Part shown: piece after piece, positions 41,431 to 49,962 of the stretch
Layout of the letters: every line of letters starts with the position of its first letter
How positions within the stretch are numbered: position 1 is the stretch's first letter
Source of the DNA: Martinezella lusitana
GTDB taxonomy: Bacteria > Pseudomonadota > Alphaproteobacteria > Rhizobiales > Rhizobiaceae
Assembly: GCF_014207095.1 (NCBI RefSeq)
Contig: NZ_JACHBG010000022.1
Coordinates: forward strand, 1 to 64,000
DNA length: 64,000 nt
Reading direction: 5' to 3'
Position numbers and translations under genes: made by a program
The notes under the pieces: model-generated
The model's database searches: none
Told to the model about the DNA's origin: nothing
Seen by the model: only the letters and a program-made list of their open reading frames with translations

Positions 41431-41536
41431 AGCAATTCCAGGAAAAGTGCGGAGCAGTTTTCCGTCCGGAATTGTGCGAAAACAAAGGGATAGAGCGTTT
41501 CGCAATCCGAAGGTAAAGCGAAAAGGCTCTATCCGC
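41428..41536. repeat. intergenic hairpin element, family B, copy 4
   Basis: A full-length copy: TAGAGCAATTCCAGGAAAAG returns as AGTTTTCCGTCCGGAATTGTGC (first hairpin). Then GATAGAGC (41489-41496) pairs with GCTCTATC (41527-41534), with GCGAAA and TTTCGC inside. It starts on the stop codon of the HIG1-like gene and ends 11 bases before the start of the adenosyltransferase gene, so it occupies the whole gap and overlaps the latter's leader. Confidence 0.9.
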
Positions 41537-41545
41537 AGGAAGACG

Positions 41546-42124
41546 ATGGTCAAGCTCAACAAGATCTATACCAAGACCGGCGATGACGGCACCACGGGCC
41601 TCGTCTCCGGCCCGAGACGGCTGAAACACGATCTGCGCGTCGAAAGCTACGGCACCATCGACGAAACCAATTCCGCCATCGGCGTCGCGCGGCTGCACAC
41701 CACCGATATGCCCGATCTCGACGCCATGCTGATACGCATCCAGAACGATCTCTTCGATCTCGGCGCCGATCTGTCGACACCTGAAACGGACGAACCGCCA
41801 GCCTATGAACCGTTGCGTATCGTCGATCATCAGGTCGAGCGCATCGAGCGCGACATCGATCTGCTGAATGCAGATCTTGAGCCTCTGAGGTCTTTCGTTC
41901 TACCCGCCGGGAGCGCGGCATCGGCCCATTTGCACCTTGCTCGCACGATTGCGCGTCGTGGCGAGCGCCTGATGGTGGCGCTTTCGCGCAGCGAAGGCGA
42001 GAGGGTCAGCCCGGCGGCACTGAAATACGTCAATCGGCTGTCCGATTTCCTGTTTGTCGCGGCGCGCCATGCCAATGATTGCGGGCGCGACGATGTGCTC
42101 TGGGTTCCCGGCCAGAATCGCTAA
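41546..42124 (+). CDS. cob(I)yrinic acid a,c-diamide adenosyltransferase, PduO type
   Basis: A 192-residue ATP:cob(I)alamin adenosyltransferase that forms the adenosyl form of B12. The start MVKLNKIYTKTGDDGTTGLV contains the conserved ATP-contact motif. SYGTIDETNSAIG (about 38-50) and RTIARRGERLMVAL with ALKYVNRLSDFLF (about 130-165) complete the PduO pattern. The frame is open further upstream but through a repeat, so ATG 41546, preceded by GCAGGAAG, is used. Confidence 0.94.
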   Translation: MVKLNKIYTKTGDDGTTGLVSGPRRLKHDLRVESYGTIDETNSAIGVARLHTTDMPDLDAMLIRIQNDLFDLGADLSTPETDEPPAYEPLRIVDHQVERIERDIDLLNADLEPLRSFVLPAGSAASAHLHLARTIARRGERLMVALSRSEGERVSPAALKYVNRLSDFLFVAARHANDCGRDDVLWVPGQNR

Positions 42125-42158
42125 CGGCCGGCCTGGTTTACTTACCATCGCCATATTG

Positions 42159-42174
42159 ACGTTGACGTAAACGT
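42159..42174. promoter_or_regulatory. near-perfect 16-bp palindrome upstream of etfB
   Basis: ACGTTGACGTAAACGT is palindromic except for one base pair. It overlaps a possible -35 (TTGACG, 42156-42161) with a weak TTTATG 16 bases on. It is about 150 bases upstream of etfB. The core GTTnACGTnAAC resembles sites bound by regulators of fatty-acid and branched-chain amino-acid breakdown, such as LiuR-type MerR proteins, which are known to control etfBA in some proteobacteria. Confidence 0.5.
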
Positions 42175-42320
42175 TATTTATGCCTTTGGGGCAATTCGTC
42201 TCTCTGCGGCCTGGAAGCGTTGTAATTGGGAAAAAAACGCGTATCCATGTCGCCATTCGACAAATGGAGTGGCGCTAAACAGCGCATGCTCTCGGGCGGT
42301 CATGTTGAAGGAAGGATTCC

Positions 42321-43070
42321 ATGAAGATACTGGTGCCAGTTAAGCGGGTTGTTGACTACAACGTTAAGATCCGCGTGAAGCCGGATGGATCTGGCGTTGA
42401 GCTGTCGAACGTGAAGATGTCGATGAATCCGTTCGACGAGATCTCGGTCGAAGAGGCGCTGCGTCTGAAGGAAGCCGGCAAGGCCGAAGAAGTGGTGGTC
42501 GTATCGATCGGACCTGCCAAGGCCGAAGAGACGCTGCGCACGGCACTCGCCATGGGCGCCGACCGCGCCATTCTCGTGGAAACCGACGATGCCGTTGAGC
42601 CGCTGGCCGTTGCCAAGATCCTCAAGGGTGTCACCGAAGCCGAACAGCCAGGCCTCATCATTGTTGGCAAGCAGGCGATCGACGACGACTCGAACCAGAC
42701 CGGCCAGATGCTGGCGGCGCTGCTCGGCGCAGCGCAGGCAACCTTCGCCTCCAAGATCGAGATCGGTGACGGCAAGGCAAAGGTGACCCGCGAAGTCGAC
42801 GGCGGTCTGCAGACCATCGAAGTCAAGCTGCCGGCCGTTGTCACCACGGACCTGCGCTTGAACGAGCCGCGCTACGCCTCGCTGCCGAACATCATGAAGG
42901 CCAAGAAGAAGCCGCTCGACAAGAAGTCGCCGGCCGATTTCGGCGTCTCCACCGAGCCGCGTCTGAAGGTTTTGAAGACCGAAGAGCCGGGCGGCCGCAA
43001 GGCTGGCGTCAAGGTCAAGTCGGTTGCAGAGCTCGTCGAAAAGCTCAAGACCGAAGCCGGCGTCCTGTAA
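42321..43070 (+). CDS. etfB: electron transfer flavoprotein beta subunit
   Basis: A 249-residue ETF small subunit binding AMP. MKILVPVKRVVDYNVKIR at the start and the signature DLRLNEPRYASLPNIMKAKKKP (about 177-198) are diagnostic. With EtfA it accepts electrons from acyl-CoA and other dehydrogenases and passes them to ETF-ubiquinone oxidoreductase. It starts 27 bases before etfA, after GAAGGA at a good distance, as first gene of etfB-etfA. Confidence 0.97.
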   Translation: MKILVPVKRVVDYNVKIRVKPDGSGVELSNVKMSMNPFDEISVEEALRLKEAGKAEEVVVVSIGPAKAEETLRTALAMGADRAILVETDDAVEPLAVAKILKGVTEAEQPGLIIVGKQAIDDDSNQTGQMLAALLGAAQATFASKIEIGDGKAKVTREVDGGLQTIEVKLPAVVTTDLRLNEPRYASLPNIMKAKKKPLDKKSPADFGVSTEPRLKVLKTEEPGGRKAGVKVKSVAELVEKLKTEAGVL

Positions 43071-43097
43071 CCCAGTCCGAACGAGGAGTTAGACATC

Positions 43098-44027
43098 ATG
43101 GCCATTCTTCTTCTGGCTGATCACGACAATGCCCACCTCTCCGACCAGACCGCCAAGGCGCTGACGGCTGCTGCCAAGATCGGCGGCGACGTACATGTGC
43201 TCGTCGCAGGCGCAGGCGCTAAGGCTGCAGCTGAACAGGCGGCAAAGTTGTCGGGCGTTTCCAAGGTGCTGGTTGCCGAGGATGCAAGCCTTGCCAACAA
43301 TCTCGCCGAGCCTTTGGCAGCGCTGATCGTTTCGCTTGCCGGCGCCTATGACACCATCATCGGTGCAGCGACTTCGGTCGGCAAGAACGTGCTGCCGCGC
43401 GTTGCCGCCCTGCTCGACGTCGCCCAGGTCTCGGAAATCATCGAGGTGATCTCGGCCGACACCTTCAAGCGGCCGATCTATGCCGGCAACGCCATCCAGA
43501 CCGTACAGTCGACCGACGCGAAGAAAGTCATCACCGTGCGTACAGCCTCCTTCGCGGCGGCAGATGCAAGCGGCAATGCGGCGATCGAGAGCGTATCGGC
43601 CGCTGCCGACCCGGCTCTTTCCTCCTTCGTCGGCGATGCACTGTCGACATCGGATCGTCCGGAACTGACCTCCGCCAAGATCATCATCTCGGGCGGCCGT
43701 GCGCTCGGCTCTGCGGAGAAGTTCAAGGAAGTCATCCTGCCCGTCGCCGACAAGCTCGGTGCCGCGGTCGGCGCCTCGCGCGCAGCCGTCGATGCCGGCT
43801 ACGCCCCGAACGATTGGCAGGTCGGCCAGACCGGCAAGGTGGTTGCACCGCAGCTCTATATCGCTTGCGGCATCTCCGGTGCTATCCAACATCTGGCCGG
43901 CATGAAGGACTCGAAGGTCATCGTCGCCATCAACAAGGACGAGGAAGCGCCGATCTTCCAGATCGCCGACTATGGTCTCGTCGCCGACCTCTTCGAAGCG
44001 CTGCCGGAATTGCAAAAGGCGCTTTGA
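43098..44027 (+). CDS. etfA: electron transfer flavoprotein alpha subunit
   Basis: A 309-residue ETF large subunit that binds FAD. The C-terminal FAD domain shows IIISGGRALGSAEKF (about 195), GQTGKVVAPQLYIACGISGAIQHLAG (about 245-270 in parts) and NKDEEAPIFQIADYGLVADLF (about 282). It pairs with etfB just upstream. A clear hairpin follows its stop, and hbdA comes next in the same direction. Confidence 0.97.
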   Translation: MAILLLADHDNAHLSDQTAKALTAAAKIGGDVHVLVAGAGAKAAAEQAAKLSGVSKVLVAEDASLANNLAEPLAALIVSLAGAYDTIIGAATSVGKNVLPRVAALLDVAQVSEIIEVISADTFKRPIYAGNAIQTVQSTDAKKVITVRTASFAAADASGNAAIESVSAAADPALSSFVGDALSTSDRPELTSAKIIISGGRALGSAEKFKEVILPVADKLGAAVGASRAAVDAGYAPNDWQVGQTGKVVAPQLYIACGISGAIQHLAGMKDSKVIVAINKDEEAPIFQIADYGLVADLFEALPELQKAL

Positions 44028-44093
44028 TCGCGCCGATTATTTTTCTCGCAGTTGCGAGAGACTGGAAAATCGTCTCTTATAGGTCTATCAATC

Positions 44094-44126
44094 TTTGCCG
44101 GGCTAGAAATGGCCCGGCAAATTTAG
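44094..44126 (+). terminator. hairpin after etfA
   Basis: TTTGCCGGGC (44094-44103) pairs with GCCCGGCAAA (44112-44121) around TAGAAATG, followed by TTT. It looks like a moderate terminator or processing site between etfA and hbdA. Confidence 0.7.
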
Positions 44127-44171
44127 GTTAAGAGCATAGCGCAAGGCCAGGAGCGCGCCGGGGAGTTGGCA

Positions 44172-45050
44172 ATGAGTTCGCTGAAGACGATCGGTATTAT
44201 TGGCGCGGGCCAGATGGGCTGTGGCATCGCCCACGTATCCGCCATGGCCGGCTACAAGGTTCACATCTACGATCTGTCGCAGGATCGCATCGAAAGCGGG
44301 CTTGCCACCATCAACGGCAATCTTGCGCGGCAGGTTACGTCAGGCAAGACCAGCGACGAGGACCGCAAGGCAGCGCTCGCCCGCATTACCGGCTCGAACG
44401 ATCTCAACGATCTCGCCCAGGTCGACCTCGCCATCGAGGCCGCAACCGAAGACGAAAGCGTCAAGCGCAAGATCTACTCGCAGGTCTGCCCTGTGCTGAA
44501 GCCCGAAGCACTTCTCGCCACCAACACGTCGTCGCTGTCGATCACCCGTCTGGCCTCCGCCACGGATCGGCCGGAGCGCTTCATGGGCATCCACTTCATG
44601 AACCCGGTCCCGGTCATGAAACTGGTGGAACTGGTGCGCGGTATCGCAACCGATGAAACCACCTTCTCGGCTGCCAAGGAATATGTCAGCTCGCTGGAAA
44701 AGACGATCACCGTCGCGGAAGACTTCCCCGCCTTCATCGTCAACCGCATCCTGCTGCCTATGATCAACGAAGCGATCTACACGCTTTATGAAGGTGTCGG
44801 CACGGTCGACGCCATCGATACCGCCATGCGACTCGGCGCCAACCATCCGATGGGACCGCTGCAGCTCGCAGACTTCATTGGCCTCGATACCTGCCTGTCG
44901 ATCATGCAGGTGCTGCACGACGGCCTGGCCGATTCGAAGTATCGCCCCTGCCCGCTCCTGGTGAAGTATGTCGAAGCCGGCTGGCTCGGCCGCAAATCCG
45001 GCCGCGGCTTCTACGACTATCGCGGCGAAGTGCCGGTTCCGACGCGCTGA
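44172..45050 (+). CDS. hbdA: 3-hydroxybutyryl-CoA dehydrogenase
   Basis: A 292-residue NAD-dependent 3-hydroxyacyl-CoA dehydrogenase. The Rossmann motif is IGIIGAGQMGCGIAHVSA (residue 7 on), the active-site His is in GIHFMNPVPVMKLVE (about 140) and the C-terminal domain has NHPMGPLQLADFIGLD (about 225). It oxidises 3-hydroxybutyryl-CoA in fatty-acid or polyhydroxybutyrate metabolism. ATG 44172 is preferred, with GGGGAG upstream. Its place behind etfBA fits beta-oxidation, where ETF takes the electrons of the preceding step. Confidence 0.95.
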   Translation: MSSLKTIGIIGAGQMGCGIAHVSAMAGYKVHIYDLSQDRIESGLATINGNLARQVTSGKTSDEDRKAALARITGSNDLNDLAQVDLAIEAATEDESVKRKIYSQVCPVLKPEALLATNTSSLSITRLASATDRPERFMGIHFMNPVPVMKLVELVRGIATDETTFSAAKEYVSSLEKTITVAEDFPAFIVNRILLPMINEAIYTLYEGVGTVDAIDTAMRLGANHPMGPLQLADFIGLDTCLSIMQVLHDGLADSKYRPCPLLVKYVEAGWLGRKSGRGFYDYRGEVPVPTR

Positions 45051-45060
45051 GGGTGACGTG

Positions 45061-45120
45061 ATAGAAAAGCCATACTCTCTGTGAAAGACTTAAGCCTTTC
45101 ACAGAGAGTATGGCTTTTTG
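45061..45120 (+). terminator. perfect 23-bp hairpin terminator after hbdA
   Basis: Bases 45065-45087 pair without mismatch with 45096-45118 around an 8-nt loop (ACTTAAGC), and the right arm ends in TTTTT. It is unusually long and not GC-rich for an intrinsic terminator. Because the left arm starts with AAAA, it can also terminate transcription coming from the other strand. Confidence 0.9.
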
Positions 45121-45169
45121 CTTCAAGCTGAGAATATATATGGCGCCAGAAGAATGTCGGAGGCTCGGC

Positions 45170-46084
45170 ATGCGCGGTATATTTTATTTCCTTCTTACCT
45201 GTGTACTTCTCACAAGCAGCTCATACGCCGGAACCCTACCCCCAGACCGAGGGATTTATTGGGATTATAGTTGGAACTACGGCCTAGACGGCGCTTCTCT
45301 CGACAATCCCGACGCGGCCCTCGCCGACTTGAAAGCCATGGGCGTCAAACGGGTTCACATCTGGTTGAATGACCAGCCCCGGACGCAACGGGATATCCGA
45401 TGCGACCAGACATTCGCTTACAGCAGCGACTGGAATCGGGAAAGAGCGGGCAAGTTCGTGGCGGCGCTGCAATCCGCCGGGTTTCATGTCGCATTGACGA
45501 TCAGCCCTTGGGTGACGACGCAAACCTATCTTGATTCCCTTGCCCATGGCCCGCTTCTGATAGCCCGAGACGCAAAGAAGCCCGTCGATATCGAATATGA
45601 TATGGAGGCGAACTGGACCGATGGCTTTCAGAAAGCGCTTGGCAAATCCTGTAAATCGCTGATCAATTCGCAGCAGGCGGAAGCAAAGCTCGTTGCGATG
45701 ACAAGGGAGATATCTCCTCGCAGCCAGCTCGGATTAAGCGTTGCAGAGACTTATCTCAATAGCCACGGCGCATTGTTGAAAGGCAGCGATTGGATTTCGC
45801 CTCAGGCGTATCGCGCCGGTTCGGTAAGCGACATCTGGTCGGCTCTTCAAGCACACCATTATGAGCGCCCCGTTTGGTTTGCGATATCGGCGCAAACCAA
45901 GGGCTTTGACAAAGGTGAAGGCCCGGGACTGACGCGAGCGCAATTTGCCGCGGAGATCTCGGCCGTGGCCAGTTTGCAGCACAAGCACACGCGCCAGGTT
46001 CCCGGCTATCTCATATGGGGTCGCCGCGAAATAAACAGTCAGTTCAGCGACTATGGAAGCGACTACCTGCACGGCAATCAGTAG
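45170..46084 (+). CDS. secreted protein of unknown function, possible TIM-barrel fold
   Basis: A 304-residue protein with a signal peptide (MRGIFYFLLTCVLLTSSSYA) and no other membrane segment. The mature part opens GTLPPDRGIYWDYSWNYGLD and alternates strands and helices (AALADLKAMGVKRVHIWLND, FVAALQSAGFHVALTIS, an acidic DIEYDMEANW, SDWISPQAYR), which recalls glycoside-hydrolase-like barrels, but no family is recognised. ATG 45170 has GGAGG 6 bases upstream; the frame is open from 45110. The DNA is visibly less GC-rich and uses more TTA/ATA-type codons than its neighbours, which suggests acquisition from elsewhere. It lies alone between hbdA and tlpA. Confidence 0.7.
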   Translation: MRGIFYFLLTCVLLTSSSYAGTLPPDRGIYWDYSWNYGLDGASLDNPDAALADLKAMGVKRVHIWLNDQPRTQRDIRCDQTFAYSSDWNRERAGKFVAALQSAGFHVALTISPWVTTQTYLDSLAHGPLLIARDAKKPVDIEYDMEANWTDGFQKALGKSCKSLINSQQAEAKLVAMTREISPRSQLGLSVAETYLNSHGALLKGSDWISPQAYRAGSVSDIWSALQAHHYERPVWFAISAQTKGFDKGEGPGLTRAQFAAEISAVASLQHKHTRQVPGYLIWGRREINSQFSDYGSDYLHGNQ

Positions 46085-46189
46085 TCGCCACCAGTCGCCA
46101 ACAGCCCCTTGAACAGCGCTCATAGCTTTTCGAGGAGCGAGATGAACCGACATCGGAGCTTCACCCGCCAAGACGACGAACGGAAGGCG

Positions 46190-46855
46190 TCAGATCCCCG
46201 CAGCCGCCTTCACCAGCTTCTTGGCGTCGTCGCTATCCCAAGCGGCTGGGCTGTTCATTGCCGAAATCAGGCAGCCCTTGTCGTCGACGAGTAGCGTCAC
46301 CGGAAGACCGAAAGCCAGCCCCTGCTTCTTCAGCACGTTGAACACGCCCATGGTGTTGTCACGGTAATGGCCGAGCTTGTCGATGGCATATTCCGTGCGG
46401 AACGCCTTGGTTTTTTCCTCGTCGCCGGTATCGATATTGACGGCGACCACTTCGAACTTGTCGCCTCCGACGCTCTTCTCCAGCGCGTTCAATGCCGGCA
46501 TTTCCTCGCGGCATGGCACGCACCATGTCGCCCAGACATTCAAGAGTAGCGTCTTGCCGGCAAAGCTCGCGACCGTCAGCGGCTGCCCCTCCGGCCCCTT
46601 GAAGGCGATGTCGCGGAGCGAGACCGGCGCGGGCGGGGCGCTCATCGCGGCGACTTGCCCCTTGGTGAAAGGCGTCAGCGCCGCGCCGCGATCCTTGGCC
46701 GCCGCGCATTGATCGGCGGAGGCCGTTTCACCAATGCCATTGCCATACCCCGCCTCCTTCACGTATACCGCTGCCGCACCGGCAATGACCCCAGCGACGG
46801 CGGCAAACAGAACGAGTTTCATGGACGGCAGACCGAACGGCTTCTTTGCTGTCAT
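46190..46855 (-). CDS. tlpA: thiol:disulfide interchange protein TlpA
   Basis: A 221-residue membrane-anchored thioredoxin. One N-terminal membrane segment (about residues 12-32) is followed by a periplasmic thioredoxin fold with active site WCVPC (about 113) and the cis-Pro in GLPVTLLVDDKG (about 184). TlpA reduces copper-delivery proteins and cytochrome c oxidase subunits in rhizobia. It is divergent from argH with only 23 bases between starts, the tlpA-argH arrangement known from Rhizobiales. GGAG precedes the ATG by 8 bases. Confidence 0.94.
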   Translation of the reverse strand: MTAKKPFGLPSMKLVLFAAVAGVIAGAAAVYVKEAGYGNGIGETASADQCAAAKDRGAALTPFTKGQVAAMSAPPAPVSLRDIAFKGPEGQPLTVASFAGKTLLLNVWATWCVPCREEMPALNALEKSVGGDKFEVVAVNIDTGDEEKTKAFRTEYAIDKLGHYRDNTMGVFNVLKKQGLAFGLPVTLLVDDKGCLISAMNSPAAWDSDDAKKLVKAAAGI

Positions 46856-46878
46856 TACATTCTCCAGGTGGGCATCTC

Positions 46879-48279
46879 ATGACTGACGGCACGGACACCA
46901 AATCCTCCAACCAGATGTGGGGCGGGCGTTTCGCTTCCGGCCCCGCGGCGATCATGGAGGAGATAAATGCCTCGATCGGTTTCGACAAGAAGCTGTTTGC
47001 ACAGGATATCCGCGGCTCAATCGCGCATGCAGGCATGCTCGCCCATCAAGGCATCATTTCGACCGAGGATAAAGACAAGATCGTTCACGGCCTGAACACG
47101 ATCCTGTCAGAGATCGAAAGCGGCAATTTCGAGTTCTCGCGCCGCCTCGAAGACATCCACATGAACATCGAGGCACGGCTTGCGACCCTGATCGGCCCCG
47201 CCGCCGGACGCCTGCACACCGCCCGCTCGCGCAACGACCAGGTGGCGCTCGATTTCCGCCTCTGGGTGAAGGAAGAGCTGCAGAAGTGCGAGCAGGCATT
47301 AACCGAGCTGATCGCAGCTTTCCTCGACCGCGCTGAAGAACATGCCGAAACCGTCATGCCGGGTTTCACCCATCTGCAGACGGCACAACCCGTCACCTTC
47401 GGCCATCATTGCATGGCCTATGTCGAAATGTTCGGCCGCGACCGTTCGCGCGTGCGCCACGCCATCGAGCACATGGATGAATCCCCAATCGGCGCTGCCG
47501 CCCTTGCCGGCACCGGCTTCCCGATCGACCGTCATATGACGGCCAAGGCTCTCGGCTTCCGCGAACCGACCCGCAACTCGATCGACACCGTCTCCGACCG
47601 CGATTTCGCCATCGAGTTCCTGTCGATAGCGGCGATTGCCGGCATGCATCTGTCGCGCCTCGCCGAAGAGATCGTCATCTGGTCGACGCCGCAATTCGGC
47701 TTCGTGCGCCTGTCGGACGCCTTCTCCACTGGCTCCTCCATCATGCCACAGAAGAAGAACCCGGACGCAGCCGAGCTCGTTCGCGCCAAGACCGGCCGCA
47801 TCAACGGCTCGCTGATCGCCCTGCTGACGATCATGAAAGGCCTGCCGCTCGCCTATTCCAAGGACATGCAGGAAGACAAGGAACAGGTCTTCGACGCCGC
47901 AGAAAGCCTCGAACTGGCGATTGCCGCCATGACCGGCATGGTACGCGACCTGACGATCAATACCGCCCGCATGAAGGCTGCTGCCGGCTCCGGCTATTCG
48001 ACCGCGACGGACCTTGCCGATTGGCTGGTGCGCGAAGCGGGCCTGCCCTTCCGCGATGCTCACCATGTCACGGGACGCGCCGTAGCACTCGCAGAAAGCA
48101 AATCCTGCGAGCTGGCGGAGCTTTCGCTTGCGGACCTGCAGGCGATCCATCCCGATATCACCGACAAGATCTTCGACGTCCTGACGGTCGAGGCGTCGGT
48201 CGCCAGCCGCAAGAGCTTCGGCGGCACGGCACCTTCCGAAGTGCGCAAGCAGATCGCGTTCTGGCGAGCTCGCAACTGA
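46879..48279 (+). CDS. argH: argininosuccinate lyase
   Basis: A 466-residue lyase of the fumarase superfamily that makes arginine and fumarate. MWGGRFASGPAAIMEEINAS at the start, HTARSRNDQVALDFRLW (about 105), GFTHLQTAQPVTFGHH (about 160) and the signature loop GSSIMPQKKNPDAAE (about 285) are all present. ATG 46879 follows AGGTGGGC. It starts an operon with lptM and lysA. Confidence 0.97.
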   Translation: MTDGTDTKSSNQMWGGRFASGPAAIMEEINASIGFDKKLFAQDIRGSIAHAGMLAHQGIISTEDKDKIVHGLNTILSEIESGNFEFSRRLEDIHMNIEARLATLIGPAAGRLHTARSRNDQVALDFRLWVKEELQKCEQALTELIAAFLDRAEEHAETVMPGFTHLQTAQPVTFGHHCMAYVEMFGRDRSRVRHAIEHMDESPIGAAALAGTGFPIDRHMTAKALGFREPTRNSIDTVSDRDFAIEFLSIAAIAGMHLSRLAEEIVIWSTPQFGFVRLSDAFSTGSSIMPQKKNPDAAELVRAKTGRINGSLIALLTIMKGLPLAYSKDMQEDKEQVFDAAESLELAIAAMTGMVRDLTINTARMKAAAGSGYSTATDLADWLVREAGLPFRDAHHVTGRAVALAESKSCELAELSLADLQAIHPDITDKIFDVLTVEASVASRKSFGGTAPSEVRKQIAFWRARN

Positions 48280-48290
48280 AAAGACTAGAG

Positions 48291-48395
48291 CGCCGCGCTT
48301 CCTTTCGGAAGCGCAAAGGACGCTCTATCTATTTGAATCTACGCATCAGGCTTTCCGAGAATCGATGCCGATTTTCGGGCCGATGCTGTACCGAA
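48291..48395. repeat. intergenic repeat, family C
   Basis: TAGAGCGCCGCGCTTCC folds back as GGAAGCGCAAAGGACGCTCTA. It is followed by ATCTATTTGAATCTACGCATC and a second hairpin-like part, CCGAGAATCGATGCCGATTTTCGGGCCGATGC. This is a third type, related to A and B only by its TAGAGC end. It lies between argH and lptM. Confidence 0.7.
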
Positions 48396-48482
48396 ACCGC
48401 ACTCCAACAATCAGGGTGCACAAGACGCGGAAACTTCGCTAAGAAGGGTGACTTTCGCGTTCTGTCGCCCAAGAGGATTTCG

Positions 48483-48677
48483 ATGCAGATCAACATGCCG
48501 CATATCATCCGCATGACCGTGGTGCTTTCGGTCATCGGCCTTGCCGTCGTCGGATGTGGCCGCAAAGGCGATCTCGACCCGCCGAGTGTTCATGCGACGA
48601 AGGGCGGCGATAGCAGCAAGGCGACCAAACAGCCAGGCACCGAAGACAAGAAGTTTTTCCTCGATCCGCTTCTCTAA
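48483..48677 (+). CDS. lptM: small lipoprotein, LptM-like
   Basis: A 64-residue lipoprotein precursor. A signal sequence ends at the lipobox VVGC (Cys 25), followed by GRKGDLDPP, the motif shared by LptM/YifL-type lipoproteins that help the LptD outer-membrane translocon fold. The rest is a Lys/Gly/Ser-rich tail ending KKFFLDPLL. AGAGGA precedes the ATG by about 8 bases. It lies between argH and lysA, as in many alphaproteobacteria, and is followed by lysA after 13 bases. Confidence 0.85.
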   Translation: MQINMPHIIRMTVVLSVIGLAVVGCGRKGDLDPPSVHATKGGDSSKATKQPGTEDKKFFLDPLL

Positions 48678-48690
48678 TTAGGCATCGGCC

Positions 48691-49962
48691 GTGAACCATT
48701 TTCAGTATCGCGATGGCATCCTCTACGCTGAGGATGTCCCGGTTCCAGAGATCGCCAAGGCGGTCGGCACCCCGTTCTATGTCTACTCCACCGCGACGCT
48801 GGAGCGGCATTACCGGGTCTTCTCCGAAGCGTTCGACGATGTCGACGCCATGGTGTGCTACGCCATGAAGGCCAATTCCAACCAGGCAGTGCTGAAGACG
48901 CTCGGCCGCCTCGGCGCTGGCGTCGACGTGGTTTCCGTGGGTGAGCTGCGCCGTGCATTGGCCGCCGGAATCCCGGCAGGCCGCATCATGTTTTCCGGCG
49001 TCGGCAAGACCGCACAGGAAATGGACGTCGCGCTCGAAGCCGGCATCTACTGCTTCAACGTCGAATCCGAGCCCGAGCTGGAAGTACTGAACCAGCGCGC
49101 CGTCCGCGCCGGCAAGATCGCCCCCGTTTCCTTCCGCATCAACCCCGATGTCGATGCCCGCACCCATGCGAAGATTTCGACCGGCAAGAAGGAAAACAAG
49201 TTCGGCATTTCCTGGGAGCGGGCGCGTGACGTGTACAACCGCGCCGCTAGCCTGCCGGGGATCAAGGTTACCGGTATCGATATGCATATCGGCAGCCAGA
49301 TTACCGAACTTCAGCCTTTCGACGACGCCTTCAAGCTGCTGCGCGATCTCGTGGAAACGCTGCGCGGCGATGGCCATGACATTCATCACGTCGATATCGG
49401 CGGCGGCCTCGGCATTCCCTATCGCGACGACAACAATCCGCCGCCCCTGCCGGAAGCCTATGCGCATATCGTCAAGAACCAGCTGCGCGGCCTCAACTGC
49501 CGGATCGTCACAGAGCCCGGTCGCCTGATCGTCGGCAATGCCGGCATTCTCGTCACCGAGGTCATCTATGTGAAGGATGCAGGCGACAAGAGCTTCGTCA
49601 TCGTCGACGGCGCGATGAACGACCTGATCCGCCCAACACTCTACGAGGCCTATCACGAGATCCGCCCGGTTGCGCTCGACGATGCCAATGCCCCACGCAT
49701 CAAGGCAGACGTCGTTGGCCCCGTGTGCGAAACCGGCGACTATCTGGCGCTTGACCGTGACATGGCCGCGCCGAAGCCCGGCGATCTCCTCGCCGTCAGC
49801 TCGGGCGGCGCTTACGGGGCCGTACAGGCCGGCACCTACAACAGCCGGCTTCTCGTTCCGGAAGTGCTGGTGAAGGGCAGTGAATTCCACGTTATCCGCC
49901 CGCGCGGCACCTACGAGGAGTTGATCGCGCTGGATTCCATTCCCGCCTGGCTCGAGGGATAG
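48691..49962 (+). CDS. lysA: diaminopimelate decarboxylase
   Basis: A 423-residue PLP enzyme, the last step of lysine synthesis. The lysine that binds PLP is in VCYAMKANSNQAVLKTL (about residue 58), with GIDMHIGSQITEL (about 190), the phosphate loop DIGGGLGIPY (about 235) and CETGDYLALDRDM (about 345). The start is GTG 48691 (VNHFQYRDGILYAED), with only a weak ribosome site, so translation may be coupled to lptM. Confidence 0.97.
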   Translation: MNHFQYRDGILYAEDVPVPEIAKAVGTPFYVYSTATLERHYRVFSEAFDDVDAMVCYAMKANSNQAVLKTLGRLGAGVDVVSVGELRRALAAGIPAGRIMFSGVGKTAQEMDVALEAGIYCFNVESEPELEVLNQRAVRAGKIAPVSFRINPDVDARTHAKISTGKKENKFGISWERARDVYNRAASLPGIKVTGIDMHIGSQITELQPFDDAFKLLRDLVETLRGDGHDIHHVDIGGGLGIPYRDDNNPPPLPEAYAHIVKNQLRGLNCRIVTEPGRLIVGNAGILVTEVIYVKDAGDKSFVIVDGAMNDLIRPTLYEAYHEIRPVALDDANAPRIKADVVGPVCETGDYLALDRDMAAPKPGDLLAVSSGGAYGAVQAGTYNSRLLVPEVLVKGSEFHVIRPRGTYEELIALDSIPAWLEG

